A stretch of 64,000 nucleotides of DNA from Caballeronia hypogeia (GTDB lineage: Bacteria; Pseudomonadota; Gammaproteobacteria; Burkholderiales; Burkholderiaceae): positions 1 to 64,000 of the forward strand of contig NZ_FCOA02000025.1 of assembly GCF_001544875.2 (NCBI RefSeq), read 5' to 3'. The translations under genes and the position numbers were made by a program. The notes beneath the pieces are model-generated. The model ran no database searches. It worked only from the letters and a program-made list of their open reading frames with translations, and was not told the DNA's origin. Numbering within the stretch: position 1 is the first letter of the stretch; each line of letters begins with the position of its first letter. This document shows, one piece after another, positions 8,759 through 17,624 of this stretch.

Positions 8759-9712
8759 ATGGCGAATTCGTCAGGAAAAGAACTGCAGCATCTCACGGTG
8801 CTGCTGAACGAAGCAGTCGATGGACTGATCACGCGCGCGGACGGCATCTATATAGATGGCACGTTCGGACGCGGCGGTCATAGCCGGGCGATTTTGCAAA
8901 GGCTGGGGGAAGCGGGGCGGCTCGTCGCCTTCGACAAGGATCCTCTCGCGATCGCCACGGCGCAACAGATTCAGGATTCGCGCTTTTCGATCGTGCACGA
9001 CAGCTTCGCGGCGTTGCGCGACTCGATGAGCGAGCGAGGGGTGGAGCGGGTGTCGGGCGTGTTGCTCGACCTTGGCGTGTCGTCGCCGCAGGTGGACGAC
9101 CCGGAGCGCGGCTTCAGCTTCCGCGCGCAAGGTCCGCTCGATATGCGGATGGACCCGACTCGCGGCGAGTCGGCGGCTGAGTGGCTCGCGCGGGCCACGG
9201 TGCAGGAAATTACGGAGGTCATCAGAGATTATGGGGAAGAACGGTTTGCTTTTCAGATTGCAAAGGCGCTTGTTGCTCGCCGGGCAGAGTCCGACCGTCT
9301 TGGGCCTCTCGACAGCACGGGCGAGCTTGCCGAAATCGTGGGTCACGTCGTCAAAACCCGTGAAAAGGGCAAGGACCCGGCAACTCGCACCTTTCAGGCT
9401 ATACGGATTCACATCAATCAAGAGCTTGCGGAGCTGCAAGTAGTTCTTGAATCGGCATTGGCATTGTTGGAGCAAGGGGGGCGGCTGGTCGTGATCAGCT
9501 TTCATTCGCTCGAAGACCGGATCGTCAAGCGGTTCATGCAGGCGCAATCCAGCGCGCCGGCGGTGGACCGGCGCTTGCCGATCCGCGCGGTAGATCTACC
9601 CAGCCCGCCGCTGCGCGTGGTGGGCCGCGTGTTTCCGAGCGAAGCCGAAGTGACCGGCAACCCGCGCGCACGGTCCGCGGTCATGCGTATCGCGGAGCGG
9701 ATCGCGCCATGA
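8759..9712 (+). CDS. rsmH: 16S rRNA (cytosine(1402)-N(4))-methyltransferase
   Basis: SAM-dependent methyltransferase that modifies C1402 of 16S rRNA in the P-site region, 317 aa. Family motifs are the start HLTVLLNEAVDGL, the SAM-binding segment IDGTFGRGGHSRAIL, LDLGVSSPQVDDPERGFSF, DPATRTFQAIRIHINQEL, and VISFHSLEDRIVKRF near the C-terminus. Second gene of the cluster; its stop overlaps the ftsL start by 4 nt (ATGA), implying translational coupling. Confidence 0.96.
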   Translation: MANSSGKELQHLTVLLNEAVDGLITRADGIYIDGTFGRGGHSRAILQRLGEAGRLVAFDKDPLAIATAQQIQDSRFSIVHDSFAALRDSMSERGVERVSGVLLDLGVSSPQVDDPERGFSFRAQGPLDMRMDPTRGESAAEWLARATVQEITEVIRDYGEERFAFQIAKALVARRAESDRLGPLDSTGELAEIVGHVVKTREKGKDPATRTFQAIRIHINQELAELQVVLESALALLEQGGRLVVISFHSLEDRIVKRFMQAQSSAPAVDRRLPIRAVDLPSPPLRVVGRVFPSEAEVTGNPRARSAVMRIAERIAP

Positions 9713-10053
9713 ACCGCCTCAATATTTTCCTGCTGATTATCGTGCTGGGGTGCGCGCTGTCGGTCGTCAGCGCCACCAATCAGCAACGGGAAATCTTCAT
9801 CGACCTGCAGCGGGCGCAGTCGCAGGAGCGGCAGCTTCAGCAGGATTACGCGCAGTTGCAGTACCAGCAGAGCGCGCTGTCGAAGACATCGCGCATCGAG
9901 CAGTTGGCCACCAACTCACTGAAGATGCAGCCCGTGACGACCGGCCGCACGCAATATCTGACCTACGATACGGCCGCGAACAAGGCCGCCGACGCACCCG
10001 TGCCGCCGCCGCTGCCGGCGTCGGCGCCGCCTGCACGCGGAGCGAAGCGATGA
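9709..10053 (+). CDS. ftsL: Cell division protein FtsL
   Basis: Small bitopic divisome protein, 114 aa. It has a short cytoplasmic start, one membrane segment (about residues 4-21, NIFLLIIVLGCALSVVSA) and a periplasmic coiled-coil rich in Gln and Leu (about 25-60), followed by a Pro/Ala-rich tail. It works in the FtsQLB complex that activates FtsW-FtsI. Sequence conservation is low in this family; position between rsmH and ftsI and the topology settle the call. It overlaps rsmH by 4 nt and ftsI by 4 nt. Confidence 0.93.
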   Translation: MNRLNIFLLIIVLGCALSVVSATNQQREIFIDLQRAQSQERQLQQDYAQLQYQQSALSKTSRIEQLATNSLKMQPVTTGRTQYLTYDTAANKAADAPVPPPLPASAPPARGAKR

Positions 10054-11903
10054 AAAAATCCGCGAAGCAGAAAGACATTCCGCACACGCCTAATCCGCTG
10101 CTCGCCGTGCGCCTGCCGATGTGGCGCTCGAAGTTCGTCGTGTTCCTGCTCTTCATGGCGTTCGTCGCGCTCGCCGCGCGAGCGTTCTGGATTCAGGGTC
10201 CGGGCAACGCCTTCTTCAAGAAGCAGGGCGAGAGCCGCTATCAGCGCACGCTCGAAATGCCGGCCACGCGGGGCCAGATCCGCGACCGCAACGGCCTCGT
10301 GCTCGCCACGAGTCTGCCGGTGAAGGCTATCTGGGCGATTCCCGAAGCCGTGCCGAACGATCTCGGCGCGGAGAAGTTCGCGCAATTGTCGAAGCTGCTC
10401 GACATGCCGGAAAAGGAGTTGCGCGCGAAGCTCTCGATGGACAAGACCTTCGTCTACGTGAAGCGTCAGGTGCCGCTGGAAACCGCGCAGAAGGTCGCCG
10501 CGCTCGATATCCCCGGCATTTATTCGCGTGGCGAATACAAGCGCTTTTACCCGGAAGGCGAAATCACCGCGCACCTGATCGGCTTTACTAATATTGAAGA
10601 CAAGGGGCAGGAGGGCGTCGAACTCGGCGACCAGAGCATCCTCGCCGGCACGCCCGGCATGCGCCGCGTGATCAAGGACCGCATGGGCCATATCGTCGAG
10701 GACGTCGACGAGCAGGTCGTGCCGCACAACGGTACGGACGTCGAACTCTCGATCGACAGCAAGATTCAGTACATCGCGTACACGAACCTGAAGGCGGCCG
10801 TCGAAAAGACCAAGGCGAAGGCCGGCGCGGCCATGGTGATCGACGTGAAGACCGGCGAGGTGCTCGCGCTCGTCAACTATCCCACCTACAACCCGAACGA
10901 CCGCTCGCGCATGACCGGCGAGCAATTGCGCAACCGCATTCTCACGGACACGTTCGAGCCGGGCTCGATCATGAAGCCGTTCACCGTTTCGCTCGCGCTC
11001 GATCTGCATCGCGTGACCCCGAACACGCTCGTCGAAACCGGCGGCGGCGTGTTCGTGCTCGACGGCGCGCGCATCACGGACGATTCCGGCTTCGGCACGC
11101 TCACCGTCGGCGGCGTGATTCAGAAGTCGAGCAATATCGGCGCGACCAAGATTGCGATGCAATTGCGTCCCGAGGAAATGTGGAACATGTACACGAGCAT
11201 TGGTCTGGGACAGGCGCCGAAAGTCGGCTTCCCGGGCGCGGTGACGGGACGTCTGCGGCCGTGGAAGAGCTGGCGGCGCATCGAGCAGGCGACCATGTCG
11301 TACGGCTACGGCCTGTCCGTGTCGCTGTTCCAGCTGGGCCGCGCGTACACGGCGATCGCGAACGACGGCAAGATCCTGCCCGTGTCGATTTTCCGCACCT
11401 CGGGCGATCAGCCGCCGGTCAGCCAGCAAGTGTTTTCCCCGACGACCGCGCGTGAAGTGCGCGCGATGCTCGAGACCGTCGTGGCGAAGGGCGGCACGTC
11501 GCCGGATGCGGCGGTGCCGGGCTATCGCGTCGGCGGCAAGTCGGGTACGGCGTACAAGCACGGCGGCCACGGCTACGACCATTCGAAGTACCGCGCGTCG
11601 TTCGTCGGCATGGCGCCGATGCCGAATCCGCGCATCGTCGTGGCCGTATCGGTGGATGAACCCACGGTCGGCAGTCACTTCGGCGGCCAGGTGTCGGGTC
11701 CGGTGTTCTCGGGCATCGTCGGCGATACCTTGCGCGCGCTGAACGTGCCGCCCGACATGCCGGTCAAGCAGATGGTCGTGACGGACGATTCGAACTCCGC
11801 CACGCAACCGGCAGCGCAGCCGGCGAACACGAACAACGCGAACTCCGCGAAGAAAGTCGCGGTGTCGAGCAACACGAAGACACACCCGGGAGTCGTGCGA
11901 TGA
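10050..11903 (+). CDS. ftsI: Peptidoglycan D,D-transpeptidase FtsI (PBP3)
   Basis: Class B penicillin-binding protein that crosslinks septal peptidoglycan, 617 aa. A cytoplasmic N-terminus is followed by one membrane anchor (about 28-48), a PBP dimerisation/pedestal domain with the RGQIRDRNG motif, and the transpeptidase domain. The three active-site motifs are present: S306-I-M-K309 (catalytic Ser306), S360-S361-N362 and K497-S498-G499-T500. The start ATG at 10050 overlaps the ftsL stop; the frame is open further upstream but that part is an ftsL shadow. The C-terminal tail (about 580-617) is Asn/Ala/Gln rich and probably disordered. It pairs with FtsW encoded downstream. Confidence 0.96.
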   Translation: MKKSAKQKDIPHTPNPLLAVRLPMWRSKFVVFLLFMAFVALAARAFWIQGPGNAFFKKQGESRYQRTLEMPATRGQIRDRNGLVLATSLPVKAIWAIPEAVPNDLGAEKFAQLSKLLDMPEKELRAKLSMDKTFVYVKRQVPLETAQKVAALDIPGIYSRGEYKRFYPEGEITAHLIGFTNIEDKGQEGVELGDQSILAGTPGMRRVIKDRMGHIVEDVDEQVVPHNGTDVELSIDSKIQYIAYTNLKAAVEKTKAKAGAAMVIDVKTGEVLALVNYPTYNPNDRSRMTGEQLRNRILTDTFEPGSIMKPFTVSLALDLHRVTPNTLVETGGGVFVLDGARITDDSGFGTLTVGGVIQKSSNIGATKIAMQLRPEEMWNMYTSIGLGQAPKVGFPGAVTGRLRPWKSWRRIEQATMSYGYGLSVSLFQLGRAYTAIANDGKILPVSIFRTSGDQPPVSQQVFSPTTAREVRAMLETVVAKGGTSPDAAVPGYRVGGKSGTAYKHGGHGYDHSKYRASFVGMAPMPNPRIVVAVSVDEPTVGSHFGGQVSGPVFSGIVGDTLRALNVPPDMPVKQMVVTDDSNSATQPAAQPANTNNANSAKKVAVSSNTKTHPGVVR

Positions 11904-13444
11904 GCGCGCAAGCCCGCCCAAGCAAGATGCAGAAGGACGTATCACATGCCGTTCAATGGCTGCGCGCGCATGCGCAGCCCGAGGCGCAATTGCACGCAGA
12001 CACGCGCTCGCTGAATAGCGGCGACGTGTTTCTCGCCTATGCGGTCGAGGGCGCCGACAACCGTCCGTACCTCGACGCCGCACTCGCTGCCGGCGCGGCC
12101 GCCGCGCTCTATCAGCCAGAGAACTTCGCGGGCAAGCCGGACGCGTCGAAGACGCTCGCCGTGAAGGCGCTGAACGAACTCGCGGGCCCGATCGCCGCCG
12201 CGTGGTACGGCGAGCCCACGGCTTCGATGCTCACGGTCGGCGTGACCGGCACGAACGGCAAGACCTCGTGCAGCCAGTGGATCGCCACCGCGCTGACCGC
12301 GCTCGGCCGCCCGTGCGCGATCGTCGGCACGCTCGGCATCGGCATGCCGGGCAAGCTCGTGCATAGCGGCTTCACCACGCCCGACGCGCCTCAGCTCCAA
12401 CGCAACCTCGCGCAACTCAAGCGCCAAGGCGCGGAAGGCATCGCGATGGAAGTGTCGTCGCATGCGCTGCATCAGGGGCGCGTGAATGGCGTCGATTTCG
12501 ATATCGCCATCTTCACGAATCTCACGCAGGATCATCTCGATTACCACGGCACTTTCGACGCCTACGAAGCCGCGAAGGCGCGCTTGTTCGCGTGGCCGTC
12601 GCTCAAGACGGCGATCGTCAATCGCGACGACGCGGCGGGTCAGCGGCTGATACAGTCGCTGCGCGGCAAAGTGCGCACGATCGCCTACGGTGTCGAAATG
12701 CCGGCCGAGGCCGCGCCGGGCGCCGACGCGATGCTGCTCGCCACCCAAGTGCGCGCGACGGCAACGGGCACCGCGTTTCATCTCTCCTCCGACTGGGGCG
12801 AGGCGGACGTGGAGGTCGGCACGCTCGGCAGGTTCAACGTGAGCAATCTGCTGTCCGTGCTCGGCGTGCTGCTCGAAGTCGGCGTGCCGTTCGACGCGGC
12901 CATCGCGCGTATCGAAAAACTCGAATCGGTCAATGGCCGAATGGAGCGTCTCGGTGGACGCGTGCAGAGCGACGAGCCGCTTGTCGTGATCGATTACGCG
13001 CACACGCCCGACGCGCTCGACAAGACGCTCGCCGCGTTGCGCCCGATCGCGCAGGCGCGTGGCGGCGAACTCGTCTGCATGTTCGGCTGCGGCGGCGATC
13101 GCGACGCGACCAAGCGCCCGCTGATGGGCGAGATCGCGGAACGACTCGCGGATCAGGTCGTCATCACGAGCGACAACCCGCGCAGCGAAGACCCGCAGGC
13201 CATCATCGACCAGATTGCCGTGGGCATGAAGGACGCCGCGAAGGCGCGTCGCATCGAAGACCGCGCGAGCGCGATCCTGCAGGCCATCCGCAGCGCCGCG
13301 CGCGAAGACGTCGTCGTGCTCGCCGGCAAAGGACACGAAGCCACGCAGGAAATCATGGGCAAGAAACGCGCGTTCTCCGATCAGGATCATGCGCGGCTCG
13401 CGCTTGCCGCACGCGCCACGCAACAACGCGGAGGTGGCGAATGA
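11900..13444 (+). CDS. murE: UDP-N-acetylmuramoyl-L-alanyl-D-glutamate--2,6-diaminopimelate ligase
   Basis: Cytoplasmic Mur ligase adding meso-diaminopimelate as the third residue of the stem peptide, 514 aa. The ATP loop GTNGKTS lies at 117-123. The DNPR motif (D425-R428) is the signature that distinguishes meso-DAP from L-Lys specificity. The three domains (N-terminal UDP-binding, central ATPase, C-terminal Rossmann) have the usual order and length. It overlaps ftsI by 4 nt and murF by 4 nt, so expression is likely coupled. Confidence 0.96.
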   Translation: MSAQARPSKMQKDVSHAVQWLRAHAQPEAQLHADTRSLNSGDVFLAYAVEGADNRPYLDAALAAGAAAALYQPENFAGKPDASKTLAVKALNELAGPIAAAWYGEPTASMLTVGVTGTNGKTSCSQWIATALTALGRPCAIVGTLGIGMPGKLVHSGFTTPDAPQLQRNLAQLKRQGAEGIAMEVSSHALHQGRVNGVDFDIAIFTNLTQDHLDYHGTFDAYEAAKARLFAWPSLKTAIVNRDDAAGQRLIQSLRGKVRTIAYGVEMPAEAAPGADAMLLATQVRATATGTAFHLSSDWGEADVEVGTLGRFNVSNLLSVLGVLLEVGVPFDAAIARIEKLESVNGRMERLGGRVQSDEPLVVIDYAHTPDALDKTLAALRPIAQARGGELVCMFGCGGDRDATKRPLMGEIAERLADQVVITSDNPRSEDPQAIIDQIAVGMKDAAKARRIEDRASAILQAIRSAAREDVVVLAGKGHEATQEIMGKKRAFSDQDHARLALAARATQQRGGGE

Positions 13445-14871
13445 CGATGTTCACCTTGCGCGAAGCCGCCGCGATGATTCACGGCGCGACCATTCAGGGC
13501 GACGAAAACGTCGCGATCGATCGCATCGTCACGGACAGCCGTGGCGTGCAGGCCGGTGACCTGTTCGTCGCGGTGAAGGGCGATCGCTTCGATGCGCATG
13601 ATTTCCTCGATCAGGTGGCGAAGAGCGGCGCGGCCGCAGCGCTGGTTTCGCGTGAACCCAGCAACGCGAGTGCCTGGCCGCTTCCTGTCATCAAGGTAAA
13701 GGACACGCGCGCCGCGCTCGGTGCGCTGGCACACGGCTGGCGTCTGCACTTCGCGATGCCGCTGGTCGCGGTCACCGGCAGCAACGGCAAGACGACGGTC
13801 AAGGAGATGATCGCGTCGATCTTCGCGGCCGCGGTCGGTGAAGACTCGCGCCTCGCGACGGCGGGCAACTTCAACAACGACATCGGCCTGCCGCTCACGC
13901 TGTTTCGCCTCGAACGCAAGCACAAGCTCGCGGTCGTCGAACTCGGCATGAATCATCCGGGCGAAACCGAAGTGCTCGGCAAGATCGCGATGCCCGATGT
14001 CGCCGTGGTCAACAACGCGCAGCGCGAGCATCAGGAATTCATGGCGACGGTGGAAGCCGTCGCGCTCGAACATGCAACGGTGATCCACGCGCTCGGCAGC
14101 TACGGCACCGCCGTGTTTCCGGCCGACGATCAATACTCGGTCTTCTGGCGCACCGCCGCCGAAGGCAACGCGATCATGGATTTCGCGCTGACCGACGACA
14201 CGACGAAAGCCGCCGTCACCGGTACGCTCGACGGCGCGACGGTGCACATGCGCACGCCGCAAGGACCGATCGACGTGAAGCTTGCCGTGCTCGGCGAGCA
14301 CAACGTGCGCAACGCGCTGGCGGCGACCGCCGCGGCGCTTGCCGCCGGCGTTTCGCCTCAGGCGGTCAGGCAAGGCCTCGAAGCATTCCAGCCGGTGAAA
14401 GGCCGGCTGCAAGTAAAGCGCGCGGTGCTCGGCGCGCTGAACGGCGCGACCGTCATCGACGACACCTACAACTCGAATCCGGACTCGATGCGCGCCGCCA
14501 TCGACGTGCTCGCGTCGCAGGCGTCGCCGCGCGTGCTCGTCATGGGCGACATGGGCGAAGTCGGCGAGGAAGGTCCGGCGTTTCATCGCGAAGTCGGCGC
14601 ATATGCAGCGGAGCGCGGCATCGACGCGCTGTTCGCTATGGGCAACGCAAGTCGCGATTCGGTGAACGCCTTCAACGCGGCGCACTCGAAGCAATCCGCG
14701 AAGCATTTCGGTGACGTTGCCGAACTGATCGCAGCGCTCGAAAACGCCGGTTTCGGCGCACAAGCCACGTATCTCGCGAAAGGCTCGCGCTTCATGAAGA
14801 TGGAACGCGTGGTCGACGCATTGACGAATCCCCAGCAACCCGCGTCGGGCAATGCGCCCGGCGCACACTGA
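13441..14871 (+). CDS. murF: UDP-N-acetylmuramoyl-tripeptide--D-alanyl-D-alanine ligase
   Basis: Last cytoplasmic Mur ligase. It attaches D-Ala-D-Ala (made by DdlB, encoded downstream) to the tripeptide, giving UDP-MurNAc-pentapeptide. 476 aa. The ATP loop GSNGKTT is at 113-119, followed by AGNFNNDIGLPLTL and NNAQREHQEF, both typical of MurF, and DDTYNSNPDSM in the C-terminal half. The start ATG at 13441 overlaps the murE stop. A longer open frame upstream is only a murE shadow. Confidence 0.96.
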   Translation: MTMFTLREAAAMIHGATIQGDENVAIDRIVTDSRGVQAGDLFVAVKGDRFDAHDFLDQVAKSGAAAALVSREPSNASAWPLPVIKVKDTRAALGALAHGWRLHFAMPLVAVTGSNGKTTVKEMIASIFAAAVGEDSRLATAGNFNNDIGLPLTLFRLERKHKLAVVELGMNHPGETEVLGKIAMPDVAVVNNAQREHQEFMATVEAVALEHATVIHALGSYGTAVFPADDQYSVFWRTAAEGNAIMDFALTDDTTKAAVTGTLDGATVHMRTPQGPIDVKLAVLGEHNVRNALAATAAALAAGVSPQAVRQGLEAFQPVKGRLQVKRAVLGALNGATVIDDTYNSNPDSMRAAIDVLASQASPRVLVMGDMGEVGEEGPAFHREVGAYAAERGIDALFAMGNASRDSVNAFNAAHSKQSAKHFGDVAELIAALENAGFGAQATYLAKGSRFMKMERVVDALTNPQQPASGNAPGAH

Positions 14872-14892
14872 CACCGAAAGAGAAGGACCAGT

Positions 14893-16062
14893 ATGCTACT
14901 CGCACTCGCGCAATGGCTTCAGAATGACGCCAGCTTCATGCGCGTGTTCACCTACATCACGTTCCGCGCCGTGGGGGCCACGGCGACGGCGATGCTGATC
15001 GGCCTCGTCTGCGGCCCGTGGGTCATTCGCAAGCTGACCGCGCTGAAGGTCGGCCAGGCCGTGCGCAAGGACGGCCCGCAAACGCACCTCGTCAAATCCG
15101 GCACGCCTACCATGGGCGGCGTGCTCATTCTCATCGGCATCGCGGTGTCCACGCTGTTGTGGGCCGATCTCACGAACCGCTTCGTGTGGATCGTGATGCT
15201 CGTCACCTTCGGCTATGGCGTGATCGGCTGGGTGGACGATTACCGCAAGGTCGTGCACAAGGACCCGCGCGGCATGTCCTCGCGCGAGAAGTATTTCTGG
15301 CAATCGGTGATCGGCCTGTTCGCGGCGGTCTATCTCGCGTTCAGCGTGTCCGAAGCCAGCAACACGCGCGTGTTCGATCTCTTCATGGCTTGGGTCCGCA
15401 GCGGCCTCTCGATGGGCCTGCCCGCGCGCGCCGACCTGATGCTGCCGTTCCTCAAATCGATCACCTATCCGCTCGGCGTGTGGGGCTTCATCGCGATGAC
15501 GTACTTCGTGATCGTCGGGTCGAGCAACGCGGTGAATCTCACCGACGGCCTCGACGGTCTCGTCATCATGCCGGTCGTGCTGGTGGGCGCTTCGCTCGGC
15601 GCGTTTGCGTATGTCATGGGCTCCTCGGTGTACTCGAAGTACCTGCTGTTCCCGCACATTCCCGGCGCGGGCGAGCTTCTGATCTTTTGTTCCGCCATGG
15701 GCGGCGCGGGCCTCGCATTCCTCTGGTACAACACGCACCCCGCGCAGGTCTTCATGGGCGATGTCGGCGCGCTCGCCCTCGGCGGCGCGCTCGGCACGGT
15801 CGCGGTGATCGTCCGTCAGGAAGTCGTGCTGTTCATCATGGGCGGCGTGTTCGTCGCGGAAACGCTGTCCGTGATGCTGCAGGTCTTCTGGTTCAAGTTC
15901 ACGAAGCGCCGTTACGGCGAAGGCCGCCGCTTCTTCAAGATGGCCCCGCTGCATCACCACTACGAACTGTCCGGCTGGACGGAAACGCAAGTGGTGGTGC
16001 GCTTCTGGATCATCACATTGATGCTGTGCCTGTTCGGTTTGTCGACGCTCAAGCTGCGTTGA
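14893..16062 (+). CDS. mraY: Phospho-N-acetylmuramoyl-pentapeptide-transferase (lipid I synthase)
   Basis: Polytopic inner-membrane enzyme (about 10 membrane segments, 389 aa) that transfers phospho-MurNAc-pentapeptide to undecaprenyl phosphate. Hallmarks are GTPTMGG near residues 73-79, WVDDYRK with the paired Asp, NLTDGLDGL, and the HHH motif in APLHHHYELSG near the C-terminus. It follows murF after a 21-bp gap that contains a purine-rich AGAGAAGGA ribosome site. Confidence 0.97.
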   Translation: MLLALAQWLQNDASFMRVFTYITFRAVGATATAMLIGLVCGPWVIRKLTALKVGQAVRKDGPQTHLVKSGTPTMGGVLILIGIAVSTLLWADLTNRFVWIVMLVTFGYGVIGWVDDYRKVVHKDPRGMSSREKYFWQSVIGLFAAVYLAFSVSEASNTRVFDLFMAWVRSGLSMGLPARADLMLPFLKSITYPLGVWGFIAMTYFVIVGSSNAVNLTDGLDGLVIMPVVLVGASLGAFAYVMGSSVYSKYLLFPHIPGAGELLIFCSAMGGAGLAFLWYNTHPAQVFMGDVGALALGGALGTVAVIVRQEVVLFIMGGVFVAETLSVMLQVFWFKFTKRRYGEGRRFFKMAPLHHHYELSGWTETQVVVRFWIITLMLCLFGLSTLKLR

Positions 16063-16112
16063 TTCTGTGCGTCTGCTCTGCAGTCTTTTAGGTTTTCGGG
16101 AAAGGTAAAGCG

Positions 16113-17624
16113 ATGTTCGGCGAGAAGTTTGTCGGTCGGCAAAGTCCGATGGTGCTCGTGCTGGGACTGGGTGAATCCGGTCTGGCGATGGTGCGCTGGT
16201 GCGCCAGGCACGGTTGCCGCCTGCGGATCGCCGACACGCGCGAAGCGCCGCCGAATCTCGCCGAACTCGCGATCCACAAGATCGACGCGGATTTCGTCGG
16301 CGGCGCGTTCACGTCCGAACTGCTCGACGGCGGCATCGAGCTCGTTGCGATCAGCCCGGGACTCTCGCCGCTCGCGGAAGACCTCGCGCCCTTGATCGCG
16401 GCTGCGAAGGAACGCGGCATTCCGGTGTGGGGCGAGCTCGAACTGTTCGCGCAGGCGCTCGCCGGACTCGGCGCGAACGGCTACGCGCCGAAGGTCATCG
16501 CGATCACAGGCACGAACGGCAAGACCACGACCACCGCGCTCACCGGTCTGCTCTGCGAGCGCGCGGGCAAGACTGTCGCGGTGGCGGGCAACATCAGCCC
16601 GGCGATGCTGGACAAGCTCACCGAAGCCATCGATCAGACCGCGCTGCCGGACGTCTGGGTGCTGGAACTGTCGAGCTTCCAGCTCGAAACCTCGCATACC
16701 TTCGCGCCGGACGCCGCCACGGTGCTCAACATCACGCAGGATCATCTCGACTGGCACGGCGGGCTCGATGCCTACGCCGCCGCAAAGGGCCGCATCTTCG
16801 GCCCGCGCACGACGCGCGTGCTGAATCGCGACGACAACCGCACGATGAAGCTCGCCGCGAACGTCGCCCAGGATCGCGTGGTGACGTTCGGCTTGAACGA
16901 GCCGCTGATCGTCGGCGATTACGGCTTGCTGCGCGATAACGGCATGGCGTGGCTGGTCGTCGGTATCGATCAGGACGCAAGCGATGAACCGGTGACTTCA
17001 CGCCGCCGCAAGAAGGACGAAACCGAGCCGAATCTCGTCTCGAAGCGTCTGATGCCCGTCGATGCGCTGCGCATTCGCGGCCTGCACAACGCGGCGAATG
17101 CGCTCGCGGCGCTTGCCCTGACGCGTGCGATCGATCTGCCGCTCGCGACGCTTCTGCACGGCCTGCGCGAGTATCGCGGCGAGCCGCATCGCGTGGAGGT
17201 GATCGCACAGATCGATGGCGTCGATTACGTCGATGACAGCAAGGGCACCAATGTCGGAGCGACAGTCGCCGCGCTCGACGGCCTCGCGCAACGCGTCGTC
17301 CTGATCGCCGGCGGCGACGGCAAGAGCCAGGATTTTTCACCGCTGGAAGCGCCCGTCGCACGCTGGGCGCGCGCAGTGATGCTGATCGGCCGCGATGCGC
17401 CGCGCATTCGCGAGACGCTCGAGTCGACCGGCGTCGCGCTCGAAGATCACGCCACGCTCGAGGCCGCGACGAACGCCGCCGCGCGCATCGCCGAAGCCGG
17501 CGACGCCGTGTTGCTCTCGCCCGCGTGCGCGAGCCTCGACATGTTCAGGAACTACGCACATCGCGCCGACGTGTTTCGCGGCGCGGTCGAAGATATCGCC
17601 GCCGCGCGGGGAGTGATGCTATGA
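16113..17624 (+). CDS. murD: UDP-N-acetylmuramoylalanine--D-glutamate ligase
   Basis: Mur ligase adding D-Glu to UDP-MurNAc-L-Ala, 503 aa. The ATP loop GTNGKTTTT is at 133-141, NITQDHLDWHG lies in the central domain, and DDSKGTNVGAT is in the C-terminal domain. It is longer than E. coli MurD (438 aa). Part of the excess is a basic/acidic insertion around residues 293-309 (TSRRRKKDETE) between the central and C-terminal domains. The C-terminal LLSPACASLDMF motif is intact. It overlaps ftsW by 4 nt. Confidence 0.96.
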   Translation: MFGEKFVGRQSPMVLVLGLGESGLAMVRWCARHGCRLRIADTREAPPNLAELAIHKIDADFVGGAFTSELLDGGIELVAISPGLSPLAEDLAPLIAAAKERGIPVWGELELFAQALAGLGANGYAPKVIAITGTNGKTTTTALTGLLCERAGKTVAVAGNISPAMLDKLTEAIDQTALPDVWVLELSSFQLETSHTFAPDAATVLNITQDHLDWHGGLDAYAAAKGRIFGPRTTRVLNRDDNRTMKLAANVAQDRVVTFGLNEPLIVGDYGLLRDNGMAWLVVGIDQDASDEPVTSRRRKKDETEPNLVSKRLMPVDALRIRGLHNAANALAALALTRAIDLPLATLLHGLREYRGEPHRVEVIAQIDGVDYVDDSKGTNVGATVAALDGLAQRVVLIAGGDGKSQDFSPLEAPVARWARAVMLIGRDAPRIRETLESTGVALEDHATLEAATNAAARIAEAGDAVLLSPACASLDMFRNYAHRADVFRGAVEDIAAARGVML

